From Frankiales bacterium (GTDB lineage Bacteria > Actinomycetota > Actinomycetes > Mycobacteriales > SCTD01), in the NCBI GenBank assembly GCA_025465145.1, contig JAODNS010000136.1, forward strand, positions 1-64,000: DNA of 64,000 bases, given 5' to 3'. Position 1 is the stretch's first letter. Every line of letters starts with the position of its first letter. Positions 41,029 to 50,324 of the stretch are shown one piece after another. The notes under the pieces were generated by a model. It was given only the letters and a program-made list of their open reading frames with translations. It had not been told where the DNA came from and made no database searches. The position numbers and the translations under genes are program-made.

Positions 41029-41808
41029 CTAGCGGTTCTGGTCCTGGCGCTGCGTCGTGCCGGAGGTGCCCTCCGGGTAGACACCGTCGACCTCGATCTG
41101 CTCCTTGCGGACGGTGTCGGTCACCTGCTGCTGCTCGGTGACGGTCTCCGTGTCCAGGCGTACGCGCTCGACCGGCACGGTCTCCTTGGCGACCACCGCT
41201 CGGTCCGCGGTCAGGCTGACCTCGTGCTCCTCCTCGGAGATGTCCGGGCCGTCGAGCGCCTGTCCGATGTTGGCGTCGGTGATCGGCTCGCGCTCGACCC
41301 GGACCTCCTCGTGCGACACGGGCACGGTCTTGGAGACCTCCTCGGTCGTGACGTACTTGCGCAGCTTCGCGACGCCGGTCTGCACCTTCTCTGTGCCGAC
41401 GTGCAGCTCCTCCTCGGAGCGGGTCATCGCGGTGTCCGTCGTCGGGCCGCTGGTGTCGCCGCCGACCACGCCCTGCTCCTGGCCGCCGCTGAAGCCGCCG
41501 CCGATGCCGTAGTGCTGGTAGAGGCGCGCCTCCTCAGCCGGGTCCAGGTCGCCGTCGCCGTCGATGCGCGGCGCCTCGGTGATGAGGTCCTTGTTGTACG
41601 GCACGGTCACGGTGTCGCCCTGCAGCGTGGCCTCGGCCAGCGGCACGAACGAGGTGGCGGTGCCGAACGCGCCGGTGTGCACGGTCGCGAAGGTCGGCTC
41701 GGTGCCGTCGCGGTCGACGTACAGCGCCTCCAGACGGCCGAGGTCGGCACCGTCGGTGCCGACGAGCTTCTTGCCGGACAGTCCTGCGAGCTGGTCTACG
41801 GAGATCAT
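41029..41808 (-). CDS. PRC-barrel and DUF2382 domain stress protein
   Basis: A 259-residue hydrophilic protein. A PRC barrel (about 1-90; SVDQLAGLSGKKLVGTDGAD, LGRLEALYVDRD) is followed by an acidic linker and a DUF2382 domain (about 125-240) of repeating Glu/Val/Thr strands (SEEELHVGTEKVQTGVAKLR, VPVSHEEVRVEREPI, ETVPVERVRLDTETV). Such proteins (YsnF-like) are general stress proteins of unknown mechanism. GAGAGGAA precedes ATG 41808. Confidence 0.9.
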   Translation of the reverse strand: MISVDQLAGLSGKKLVGTDGADLGRLEALYVDRDGTEPTFATVHTGAFGTATSFVPLAEATLQGDTVTVPYNKDLITEAPRIDGDGDLDPAEEARLYQHYGIGGGFSGGQEQGVVGGDTSGPTTDTAMTRSEEELHVGTEKVQTGVAKLRKYVTTEEVSKTVPVSHEEVRVEREPITDANIGQALDGPDISEEEHEVSLTADRAVVAKETVPVERVRLDTETVTEQQQVTDTVRKEQIEVDGVYPEGTSGTTQRQDQNR

Positions 41809-41887
41809 GGTGTTCCTCTCGTACGGGATCAGGGTTCGGAGAACGCCGCAGCCGGGCCCGCGAGGCGGACCCGGCTGCGACCTGCTG

Positions 41888-42121
41888 CTAGTGGTTGTGC
41901 GTGTCGGCGGTCTCGCGGCGACGCGCCAGGCCGGCCAGGCCCGCGAGGCCGAGCAGGCCCCACAGACCGGTCTTGTCCTGGTTGTCGTCGCTCTGGTTGG
42001 TGTCGTCAGCGGTCACCTGCGTGCCAGGGGCCGAGACGGGGCCCGTCGCGGCGCTGGCGGTGGCGATACCGGTGAAGCTGAGCGCGGCGGTGGTGGCCAC
42101 GACGGCGAGGGTCTTGCGCAT
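41888..42121 (-). CDS. WGxxGxxxG-type exported small protein (copy 1)
   Basis: A 77-residue protein with a signal peptide (MRKTLAVVATTAALSFTGIA, cleavage after SAA), a short acidic Asn/Asp/Gln-rich linker, and a C-terminal hydrophobic segment TGLWGLLGLAGLAGLARRR ending in a basic patch. This is the layout of WGxxGxxxG family proteins, in which the tail acts as a membrane anchor or a processing signal. A tandem copy lies upstream at 42174. Function unknown; envelope-located. Confidence 0.75.
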   Translation of the reverse strand: MRKTLAVVATTAALSFTGIATASAATGPVSAPGTQVTADDTNQSDDNQDKTGLWGLLGLAGLAGLARRRETADTHNH

Positions 42122-42173
42122 GAGTCCTCCTGAGGACGTAGGTCGTGCGGAGAGGGAGGGAGTGGCGCGTCGG

Positions 42174-42458
42174 TCAGACGCGGCGGCTGCCGGAGCCGTC
42201 CGTGTCGACGCCGCCGATGCGGGTGCCGGTCGCGGCGCGGGAGTCCTTGTACTTCTTGTAGCCGAACAGGCCGAGCATCCCGGCGAGGCCGGCGAGGCCC
42301 CACTTGCCGGTGTCGTCGCCGCTGTTCTCATTGCTGGTGTCAGCGGCGACAACGACGGAGGCGTCCGTGGTCGAGGCCAGGGCGGGGGCAGCGGTGACGC
42401 CGAGCCCGCCGAGGGTGAGGCCACCGAGAAGGGCGGCCGAGGCGAGGGTTCTGCGCAT
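42174..42458 (-). CDS. WGxxGxxxG-type exported small protein (copy 2)
   Basis: A 94-residue paralogue of the previous protein: signal peptide MRRTLASAALLGGLTLGGLG with ALA-like cleavage, Asn/Asp-rich linker, and tail KWGLAGLAGMLGLFGYKKYK followed by a polar extension with RIGGVDTDGSGSRR. A GGAG lies upstream of ATG 42458. The two genes are 52 bases apart in the same direction and look like a tandem duplication. They may provide paired surface or envelope-stress functions beside the DUF2382 gene. Confidence 0.75.
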   Translation of the reverse strand: MRRTLASAALLGGLTLGGLGVTAAPALASTTDASVVVAADTSNENSGDDTGKWGLAGLAGMLGLFGYKKYKDSRAATGTRIGGVDTDGSGSRRV

Positions 42459-42620
42459 GCAGCACTCCAGGTGTTCGGCAGGGATCGGGGGTCCGGCGTG
42501 GTCCGCCGGTGCCGCCCTGCAGGGTCGGCTGTCTGGTGCCCGGGCGCCTCCGACAAGCACCTGTCGCGACCGCCACCCCCGGCTTACTCGCGGCAAGGCT
42601 TCTGACAGCGCCCGGTACGT

Positions 42621-43880
42621 GTGAGTCGCGAACGGGCTGATGCGGCCGTCGCTGCGTACCGTGTGCGGGTGCAGCACCGACGACACCGGAAGCGGAGGCC
42701 CGGCCTCCCCCTGCTCCTCGCCGGACTGGTGGTCGCGCCCGTGGCTGTGCTGGCCGCTGCTCCGGGTCCGGTGCGTCGCGCCGTCGCGGCCGTCACAGAC
42801 GCCGCGCCCGCGCAGCCCGTGGCAGCCGCCACGCCGACCGCCGCGGCGTGCACACCCGCGCCGCTGGAGCGGCGCGCCGGCGCAGTCATCATGGTCGGGA
42901 TGCCAGGCGTCACCCGAGCTGACGACCCGCTGGCCAAGGAGGTCGTCGCCCTCGGCGTCTCCGGCGTCTTCCTCGCCGCCGGCAACGTGCAGAACCCCGG
43001 CCAAGTGCGCGACCTCACCACCGGACTGCGAGCCCTCGCCGGCCGTCCGCTGCTCGTCTCGACCGACGAGGAGTCCGGCCGCGTCGCGGCCACCCGCGCC
43101 GTCGTGGGCGAGGGACCATCGCCGCGCCGGCTCGCCCGGCAGCGGACGCCCGAGCAGGTGCGCGAGCTGGCCGCCGAGATCGGCCGCGACCTGCACCGCG
43201 TCGGCATCGACCTCGACTTCGCACCGCTGGTGGATCTCGACGACGGGCCGTCGGGACAGGTCATCGGCGACCGCTCGTTCAGCAAGGACCCCGCCACGAC
43301 GACGCGCTACGCCGGCGCTTTCGCCGAGGGGCTGTCCGCCGGCGGCGTCACCCCCACGATCAAGCACTTCCCAGGCCACGGACGGTCAGCTGCCGACAGC
43401 CACCGGGGCTCGTCCACCGTCCCCGCATCGCTCGAGGAGCTCGAGACCACCGACCTCGCGCCGTTCCAGCAGCTCATCGAGCGGGGCGCGCCGGTCGTCA
43501 TGATGAACCACCTCGACTACGCGGCACTCGATCCGGCTCTGCCCGCGTCCCTGTCCCCCAAGGCGTACGCGCTGCTGCGCTCTCTGGGCTTCCAGGGCGT
43601 CGCGGTCACCGACAGCCTCGGCATGGGCGCGGTCAACCTGCGGTGGGACTTCCCGGAGGCCGCCGTACGCGCCATCGAGGCCGGCGCCGACTCGGCCTTC
43701 GCCACCGACGGCAACCAGGCGAAGCGGATGCGCGCCGCGATCGTCGCCGCCGTGCGCAGCGGCCGGATATCGGAGCAGCGCCTCAACGAGGCGGCGGCTC
43801 GGCTGACCGCACTGGCCGGCGGCGACCCGGTCGCCCTCACCTGCACAGCCGCCAGCAAGGTCGCGTTCCCCGCCGGCTGA
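42621..43880 (+). CDS. family 3 glycoside hydrolase, NagZ-like, exported
   Basis: About 419 residues with a basic N-terminus and one hydrophobic signal or anchor (LPLLLAGLVVAPVAVLAAAP). The catalytic barrel shows GVSGVFLAAGNVQNPGQVRD, LLVSTDEESGRV, GIDLDFAPLVDL, the family loop TIKHFPGHGRSAADSH and VTDSLGMGAV with the nucleophile Asp. GH3 beta-N-acetylhexosaminidases with KHFPGHG trim peptidoglycan amino sugars; the export signal suggests cell-wall turnover outside the membrane. GTG 42621 is used; GTG 42663 or 42669 are also possible. Confidence 0.9.
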   Translation: MSRERADAAVAAYRVRVQHRRHRKRRPGLPLLLAGLVVAPVAVLAAAPGPVRRAVAAVTDAAPAQPVAAATPTAAACTPAPLERRAGAVIMVGMPGVTRADDPLAKEVVALGVSGVFLAAGNVQNPGQVRDLTTGLRALAGRPLLVSTDEESGRVAATRAVVGEGPSPRRLARQRTPEQVRELAAEIGRDLHRVGIDLDFAPLVDLDDGPSGQVIGDRSFSKDPATTTRYAGAFAEGLSAGGVTPTIKHFPGHGRSAADSHRGSSTVPASLEELETTDLAPFQQLIERGAPVVMMNHLDYAALDPALPASLSPKAYALLRSLGFQGVAVTDSLGMGAVNLRWDFPEAAVRAIEAGADSAFATDGNQAKRMRAAIVAAVRSGRISEQRLNEAAARLTALAGGDPVALTCTAASKVAFPAG

Positions 43881-43948
43881 GCCGTTTCCGCGGGCGGGCA
43901 CCGGGCACGCGACCGGGAGTCCTCGACCCCGGCAGACAAGGCAGCGGC

Positions 43949-45130
43949 ATGAAGGCAGTGACCTGGCACGGCAAGCGCGACGTCCGGGTGGACGAGGTGC
44001 CCGACCCGACCATCCAGGAGCCGACGGACGCGATCATCAAGATCACGACGACGAACATCTGCGGCAGCGACCTGCACCTGTACGAGGTGCTCGGCCCGTT
44101 CATGAGCAAGGGCGACATCATCGGCCACGAGCCGATGGGGATCGTCGAGGAGGTCGGCAGCGCGACCGGCGACCTCGAGGTCGGCGACCGCGTCGTCATC
44201 CCGTTCCAGATGTCGTGCGGCACCTGCTGGATGTGCAGCAAGGGCCTGTTCACCCAGTGCGAGACGACGCAGGTCCGCGACCAGGGCAGCGGCGCAGCGC
44301 TCTTCGGCTACTCCGAGCTGTACGGCTCGGTGCCGGGCGGGCAGGCGGAGTACCTGCGCGTGCCGCAGGCGCAGTTCACCCACATCAAGGTGCCGGACGG
44401 CCCGCCGGACGAGCGGTTCGTGTACCTGTCCGACGTGCTGCCGACGGCGTGGCAGGCGTTCGAGTACGCGTCGGTGCCGCACGGCGGGACCCTCGTCGTC
44501 CTCGGCCTCGGCCCGATCGGCGACATGTGCTCGCGCATCGCCCACCACCGCGGCTTCCGCGTCATCGGCGTGGACCGCGTGCCAGAGCGGCTGCAGCGCG
44601 GCCGCGACTTCGGCTACGAGGTCGTCGACCTCGAGGCCGTCAACGGCGACCTCGGCGAAGCTGTCCGATCGGTGACGGCCGGCCGTGGCGCGGACTCCGT
44701 CGTGGACGCGGTCGGCATGGAGGCGCACGGCTCGCCGGTCACGAAGCTGGTGCAGCAGATGGCCGGGATGCTGCCCGACGTGATCGCCGCGCCCGTCTTC
44801 AAGCAGGCCGGCGTCGACCGGCTCGGTGCGCTGTACGCGGCCATCGACGTCGTCCGCCGGGGCGGGACCATCTCGCTGTCCGGCGTCTACGGCGGCATGG
44901 CCGACCCGATGCCGATGCTGACGCTGTTCGACAAGCAGATCCAGCTGCGGATGGGCCAGGCCAACGTCAAGCGCTGGGTGCCCGAGATCCTGCCGCTGCT
45001 CACCGACGCGGACCCGCTGGGCGTCGACAGCTTCCACACGCACCGGGTCCCGCTGGCCGACGCGCCGGAGATGTACAAGATCTTCCAGAAGAAGCAGGAC
45101 GGCTGCGTGAAGGTCCTGCTCAAGCCGTAG
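43949..45130 (+). CDS. zinc-dependent dehydrogenase, glutathione-independent formaldehyde dehydrogenase-like
   Basis: A 393-residue medium-chain dehydrogenase. The catalytic zinc site is intact (NICGSDLHLYE, IIGHEPMGIVEEVG), the structural cysteines are CGTCWMCSKGLFTQC, and VVLGLGPIGDMCSR binds NAD. The extra loop after the structural zinc lobe (TQVRDQGSGAALFGYSELYG) and the long C-terminal half resemble FdhA-type formaldehyde or aldehyde dehydrogenases. Substrate unproven. It converges on the Lrp-type gene. Confidence 0.88.
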   Translation: MKAVTWHGKRDVRVDEVPDPTIQEPTDAIIKITTTNICGSDLHLYEVLGPFMSKGDIIGHEPMGIVEEVGSATGDLEVGDRVVIPFQMSCGTCWMCSKGLFTQCETTQVRDQGSGAALFGYSELYGSVPGGQAEYLRVPQAQFTHIKVPDGPPDERFVYLSDVLPTAWQAFEYASVPHGGTLVVLGLGPIGDMCSRIAHHRGFRVIGVDRVPERLQRGRDFGYEVVDLEAVNGDLGEAVRSVTAGRGADSVVDAVGMEAHGSPVTKLVQQMAGMLPDVIAAPVFKQAGVDRLGALYAAIDVVRRGGTISLSGVYGGMADPMPMLTLFDKQIQLRMGQANVKRWVPEILPLLTDADPLGVDSFHTHRVPLADAPEMYKIFQKKQDGCVKVLLKP

Positions 45131-45137
45131 CCCGGTC

Positions 45138-45605
45138 TCAGGGTCCGGCCGCCGCCTCGACCAGCGGCAGCACCCGGTACGGCACCTGCGTCTCCAGCGC
45201 GATGACCGTCGCGCTGCGGTTGATGCCCTCGGCGGAGACCATCTGGTCGATGACGCGCTGCAGGTCGGCGTTCGACCGGGCGACGATCCGCACGAGGATG
45301 TCGCCGCTGCCCGTGATGGTGTGCGCCTCCAGCACCTCCGGGATGGCGGCCAGGTGGTCGTTCAGCGCCGTGTGCCCGCGCGCCTGGCTGATCTCCAGCG
45401 TCACGAAGGCCATCACGCCGTAGCCGAGGGCGGCCGGGTCGACCTCTGGCCCGAACGAGCTGACGATGCCGCGCTCCACCAGCTTGTCCAGCCGCGCCTG
45501 GACGGTGCCGCGGGCGACGCCCAGCCGCCGGGACGCCTCCAGCACGCCGATCCGCGGCTCGGCGCGCCACAGGCTGAGCAGGTCGGCGTCCAGACGATCG
45601 ATCAC
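45138..45605 (-). CDS. Lrp/AsnC-family regulator
   Basis: A 155-residue protein from GTG 45605. The HTH is DRLDADLLSLWRAEPRIGVL, EASRRLGVARGTVQARLDKL; the RAM effector domain follows with ITGSGDILVRIVARSNADLQ. The gene diverges from hppD with 108 bases between the starts, as commonly seen for the local regulator of tyrosine catabolism in actinobacteria. It likely senses an aromatic amino acid or keto acid. Confidence 0.92.
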   Translation of the reverse strand: MIDRLDADLLSLWRAEPRIGVLEASRRLGVARGTVQARLDKLVERGIVSSFGPEVDPAALGYGVMAFVTLEISQARGHTALNDHLAAIPEVLEAHTITGSGDILVRIVARSNADLQRVIDQMVSAEGINRSATVIALETQVPYRVLPLVEAAAGP

Positions 45606-45659
45606 CCTGCAGTGTGTACGGCAGATCCGGACAGCAGCTGCGCAGACCGACCACGTTGA

Positions 45660-46886
<1,227 letters not shown>

Positions 46887-46889
46887 CCG

Positions 46890-48089
46890 GTGGCGCACTA
46901 CCGGTCCGTCGGCGACGTCCCGCGCAAGCGGCACACCCAGCACCGCCGGCCCGACGGCGGCCTCTACTACGAGGAGCTGATGGGCGAGGAGGGGTTCTCC
47001 TCCGACTCGTCCCTGCTGTACCACCGGGACATCCCGTCGGCGATCGTCGACGCCCGTTCGTGGACGCTGCCGGACCAGCGCACCGCGCCCAACGCGCCGC
47101 TGCTGCCGCGGCACCTGAAGCTGCACGCGCTGTTCCCGGACGAGTCCTGGCGCGGCTGCGATGCCGTCAACGGCCGCCGGCTGGTGCTCGGCAACGGCGA
47201 CGTGCGGATCTCGTACGCCGTCGCCGGCACCGCGAGCCCGCTGTACCGCAACGCCGTGGGCGACGAGTGCGTCTACGTCGAGTCCGGAGCGGCGACCGTC
47301 GACACCCAGTTCGGCCCGCTGGAGGTGCGCCAGGGCGACTACGTCGTGCTGCCGCGCTCGACCACCCACCGGTGGGTGCCGCTCGGCGACGAGCCGCTGC
47401 GCGTGTACGCGATCGAGGCGAGCGGGCACATCGCCCCGCCGAAGCGGTACCTGAGCAAGTACGGCCAGTTCCTCGAGCACGCGCCGTACTGCGAGCGCGA
47501 CCTGCGGCAGCCCGACGCGCCGGTGCTGCACGAGGGCGAGGACGTCGAGGTGCTGGTGAAGCACCGGGCGGCAAGCGGCCTCGCCGGCACGGTCTACACC
47601 TACCCGAGGCACCCGTTCGACGTCGTCGGGTGGGACGGCTGCCTCTACCCGTACGCCTTCAACATCAGCGACTTCGAGCCGATCACCGGCCGGGTCCACC
47701 AGCCGCCGCCGGTCCACCAGGTGTTCGAGGGCAGCGGCTTCGTCGTCTGCAACTTCGTGCCGCGCAAGGTGGACTACCACCCGCTCGCGGTGCCGGTGCC
47801 GTACTACCACTCCAACGTCGACAGCGACGAGGTCATGTTCTACGTGGGCGGCGACTACGAGGCGCGCAAGGGCAGCGGCATCGGGCTGGGCTCGGTCAGC
47901 CTGCACCCCGGCGGCCACGCGCACGGCCCGCAGCCAGGCGCGGTCGAGCGCAGCCTCGGTGCCGAGTTCTTCGACGAGCTCGCCGTCATGGTCGACACGT
48001 TCCGACCGCTGGAACTCGGCGAGGGCGCCAGGGCCTCGGAGGACCCGGCGTACCCCTGGTCCTGGTCCGGGCGCGGCCCCAGCAGGTGA
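46890..48089 (+). CDS. hmgA: homogentisate 1,2-dioxygenase
   Basis: A 399-residue cupin-fold dioxygenase from GTG 46890. It has the family segments YYEELMGEEGF, KLHALFPDESW, PRSTTHRWVP, PYYHSNVDSDEVMFYVGGD with iron-site His and Glu, and SLHPGGHAHGPQPGA with the remaining His residues. It opens the homogentisate ring to maleylacetoacetate. Cotranscribed with hppD; fumarylacetoacetate hydrolase is not in the window. Confidence 0.95.
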   Translation: MAHYRSVGDVPRKRHTQHRRPDGGLYYEELMGEEGFSSDSSLLYHRDIPSAIVDARSWTLPDQRTAPNAPLLPRHLKLHALFPDESWRGCDAVNGRRLVLGNGDVRISYAVAGTASPLYRNAVGDECVYVESGAATVDTQFGPLEVRQGDYVVLPRSTTHRWVPLGDEPLRVYAIEASGHIAPPKRYLSKYGQFLEHAPYCERDLRQPDAPVLHEGEDVEVLVKHRAASGLAGTVYTYPRHPFDVVGWDGCLYPYAFNISDFEPITGRVHQPPPVHQVFEGSGFVVCNFVPRKVDYHPLAVPVPYYHSNVDSDEVMFYVGGDYEARKGSGIGLGSVSLHPGGHAHGPQPGAVERSLGAEFFDELAVMVDTFRPLELGEGARASEDPAYPWSWSGRGPSR

Positions 48090-48117
48090 TCGGGGCGCGA
48101 CGTCGAACTAGGCGACC

Positions 48118-49284
48118 ATGCCCCGTTCCGTCGTCGCGCTCCTCGTCGCCCTCGCCGTCGGCTTGACCGCGCCCACGTCCGGCGCAGCGGCCCCCGCCGC
48201 TCCGGCCGACGGCCACGTCAAGCGCGCCCAGGTCTCCCCGCTGGTCGCCCGCGCACTCGGCTCCGCCGGCGAGATGCGCGGCATGGCCATCAACGACGTG
48301 AGCGGCACCGGCCGGGCGATCGTCGCCACCACCGCCGACTTCTCGCGGATGGTCGCCGACGGCATCACCTCGGTCAGCATCCACCAGTACCTCTACATGG
48401 ACAGCCCGACCGGCTCGGTCATCACCACCGGCCGCAACACCCTGACCGACGCCGAGCTGGAGCTCGTCGTGCAGCGCGCGCACGAGGCCGGGCTCGGCGT
48501 GCAGCTGGCACCCGTTCTGCTCAACAACGTCGACACCAGCTGGCGCGGCACGTACGTCCCGAAGGACATGGCGGCGTTCTTCCGCAACTACACCGTCGAG
48601 GTGCTGAAGCTGGCCGACCTCGCGCAGCGCCTCGACGTCGAGCTGTTCATGGTCGGCAGCGAGAACGACGCGATCGCCAACCAGACGGCCTCGTGGCGCG
48701 CGCTGGTCAAGGAGACGCGCAAGCACTACCGCGGCGCCGTGTCGTACATGTCGACCGGCTACACCCCGCTGGTCGTGAAGTTCTGGGACGCGCTCGACCT
48801 GTGCTCGCTGTCGATCTACTTCTCGATGGGCGAGGACGCGAACCCGACCTACAACCGCTTCCGGTCCGCCTGGCGCGAGGTCCACACGCCGTACATGGCC
48901 GACATCGCGAAGAAGATCCGCAGGCCGATCATCTACGCGGAGGTCGGCTACAGCTCGCAGCAGCACTCGTTCGCGCACCCGGAGCGAGCCGCCAAGGGCA
49001 CCGACCTGGCCGCGCCCGCCGCGCAGGCCGACGGCTACGCCGCTTTCCTCGACGTGCTCAAGGACAACCCATCGGTGTACGGGATGACCTGGTGGCGCTG
49101 GACGACCGGCGCCAACGCGGCGGACACGAGCTACTCCCCGAACAACAAGCCGGCCGAGTGCGTGCTCGCGCTGCGCTGGTCGCGCGACCCGCAGGTCCGC
49201 GAGGCGGCTGCGGCCGGCACCGCCTGCGACCTGCACGCGTTCGACCAGGCTCTGAGCACCGTCCGGGGACTGGTCCCCGCCTAG
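48118..49284 (+). CDS. secreted TIM-barrel glycosidase-like protein (GH113-like)
   Basis: A 388-residue protein with a signal peptide (VVALLVALAVGLTAPTSGAA). The mature barrel has MRGMAINDVSGTGRAI, GLGVQLAPVLLNNVDTSWRG, a likely acid/base Glu in FMVGSENDAIA, LDLCSLSIYFSMG and a likely nucleophile in IIYAEVGYSSQQHS, plus GMTWWRWTTG. This order resembles GH113 beta-mannosidase-like enzymes. The substrate is unknown. It begins 28 bases after hmgA but is unrelated to that pathway. Confidence 0.65.
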   Translation: MPRSVVALLVALAVGLTAPTSGAAAPAAPADGHVKRAQVSPLVARALGSAGEMRGMAINDVSGTGRAIVATTADFSRMVADGITSVSIHQYLYMDSPTGSVITTGRNTLTDAELELVVQRAHEAGLGVQLAPVLLNNVDTSWRGTYVPKDMAAFFRNYTVEVLKLADLAQRLDVELFMVGSENDAIANQTASWRALVKETRKHYRGAVSYMSTGYTPLVVKFWDALDLCSLSIYFSMGEDANPTYNRFRSAWREVHTPYMADIAKKIRRPIIYAEVGYSSQQHSFAHPERAAKGTDLAAPAAQADGYAAFLDVLKDNPSVYGMTWWRWTTGANAADTSYSPNNKPAECVLALRWSRDPQVREAAAAGTACDLHAFDQALSTVRGLVPA

Positions 49285-49565
49285 GGGCGGCGCGGGTACC
49301 GCTGCCAGGGCCGGCGGTCGGACCGCGGCCCCCCGGCGCCCTTCGCGCAGCGCGGGCACACCCGCGCGACCTCGTCGGCCGACCGGCCCGACTCAGGAAA
49401 GGCGTCCTCCCAGCGCACGTGCGGGAACCGGGCCAGCGACGACCGGCTGAGCTGCAGCCCGCACACGGTCGCGTTCGCGCCGGGCAACCACGCGTGCACC
49501 TCGCCGGTGGGTAGCCGGACGCCGTCCGGGTCCGTCCAGCTGCCGCTCGCCGCCACCTGCGCCAC
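49281..49565 (-). CDS. conserved small cysteine-containing protein
   Basis: About 94 residues, with GTG 49565 or GTG 49556 as start. LPTGEVHAWLPGANATVCGL, RFPHVRWEDAFPE and DEVARVCPRCAKGAGG resemble short actinobacterial proteins with a putative zinc site (His, Cys and a CPRC knuckle). I do not recognise a named function. It diverges from the RibD-like reductase gene and its last bases overlap the glycosidase-like gene. Confidence 0.6.
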   Translation of the reverse strand: MAQVAASGSWTDPDGVRLPTGEVHAWLPGANATVCGLQLSRSSLARFPHVRWEDAFPESGRSADEVARVCPRCAKGAGGPRSDRRPWQRYPRRP

Positions 49566-49595
49566 CCCCGCCGTCTGCCCTGCGATGCTCGGCCC

Positions 49596-50273
49596 ATGCG
49601 CCAGCTGCTGCCGACGTACGACGCGCGGCCCGACCTGCTCGCGCTGTACGGCACCGCCGGCCCGTACGTCCGCGGGGGGTTCGTCCTCAGCGCCGACGGT
49701 GTGGCGGTGCGCGACGGCGGCTCGCGGGTGCTGTCGAGCCCGCCCGACCGGGCGGTGTTCCGGACGCTGCGCGCGGTGTGCGACGTGCTGCTCGTCGGTG
49801 CCGGTACGACCCGCGCCGAGGACTACGGCACGATCCGGCTGCCCCACGGCGCAGCCCAGTGGCGCGCGGCTCGGGGGCTGCCGCCGCTGCCCCAGGTCGC
49901 CGTCGTCACCCGGTCCGGACAGGTGGACGAGCGGGTGCTCGCCGGCCCGCGGCCGCTGGTCCTGCACGTCGGCGGCGAGGGCCGCGTCGACCCGCGGGCG
50001 GAGGTGCTCGAGGTGCCGGACGTGGCCACGGGGCTGGACCGGCTGCAGCAGCGCGGGCTGGGCCGCGTGCTGTGCGAGGGCGGGCCGACGCTGCTGACGG
50101 ACGTGCTGCGCGCCGGGCGGCTGGACGAGCTGTGTCTCACGCAGGCCGCGCTGCTCGCCGGGCGCGGCACCGGCCTGCTCGCCGAGGAGCTGGGGAGTCC
50201 GGTCGGACTGCGGCTGCGGATCCTGTTGGAGGAGGACGGGGTGCTGCTCGGCTGGTACGACGTGCAGCGCTGA
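49596..50273 (+). CDS. RibD C-terminal-like pyrimidine/dihydrofolate reductase family protein
   Basis: A 225-residue reductase-fold protein. GGFVLSADGVAVRDGGSRVL, LRAVCDVLLVGAGTTRAEDY, VAVVTRSGQVDERVLAGPRP and VLCEGGPTLLTDVLRAGRLD match the RibD_C family (NADPH-binding TTRAEDY and EGGPTL motifs). It could serve in riboflavin or related pterin metabolism; without other rib genes nearby the substrate is open. Confidence 0.88.
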   Translation: MRQLLPTYDARPDLLALYGTAGPYVRGGFVLSADGVAVRDGGSRVLSSPPDRAVFRTLRAVCDVLLVGAGTTRAEDYGTIRLPHGAAQWRAARGLPPLPQVAVVTRSGQVDERVLAGPRPLVLHVGGEGRVDPRAEVLEVPDVATGLDRLQQRGLGRVLCEGGPTLLTDVLRAGRLDELCLTQAALLAGRGTGLLAEELGSPVGLRLRILLEEDGVLLGWYDVQR

Positions 50274-50324
50274 GCAGTACCTGCGGAGGATGGCCAACCG
50301 GCAGGTTCCGGTCGAGGATCAGGT

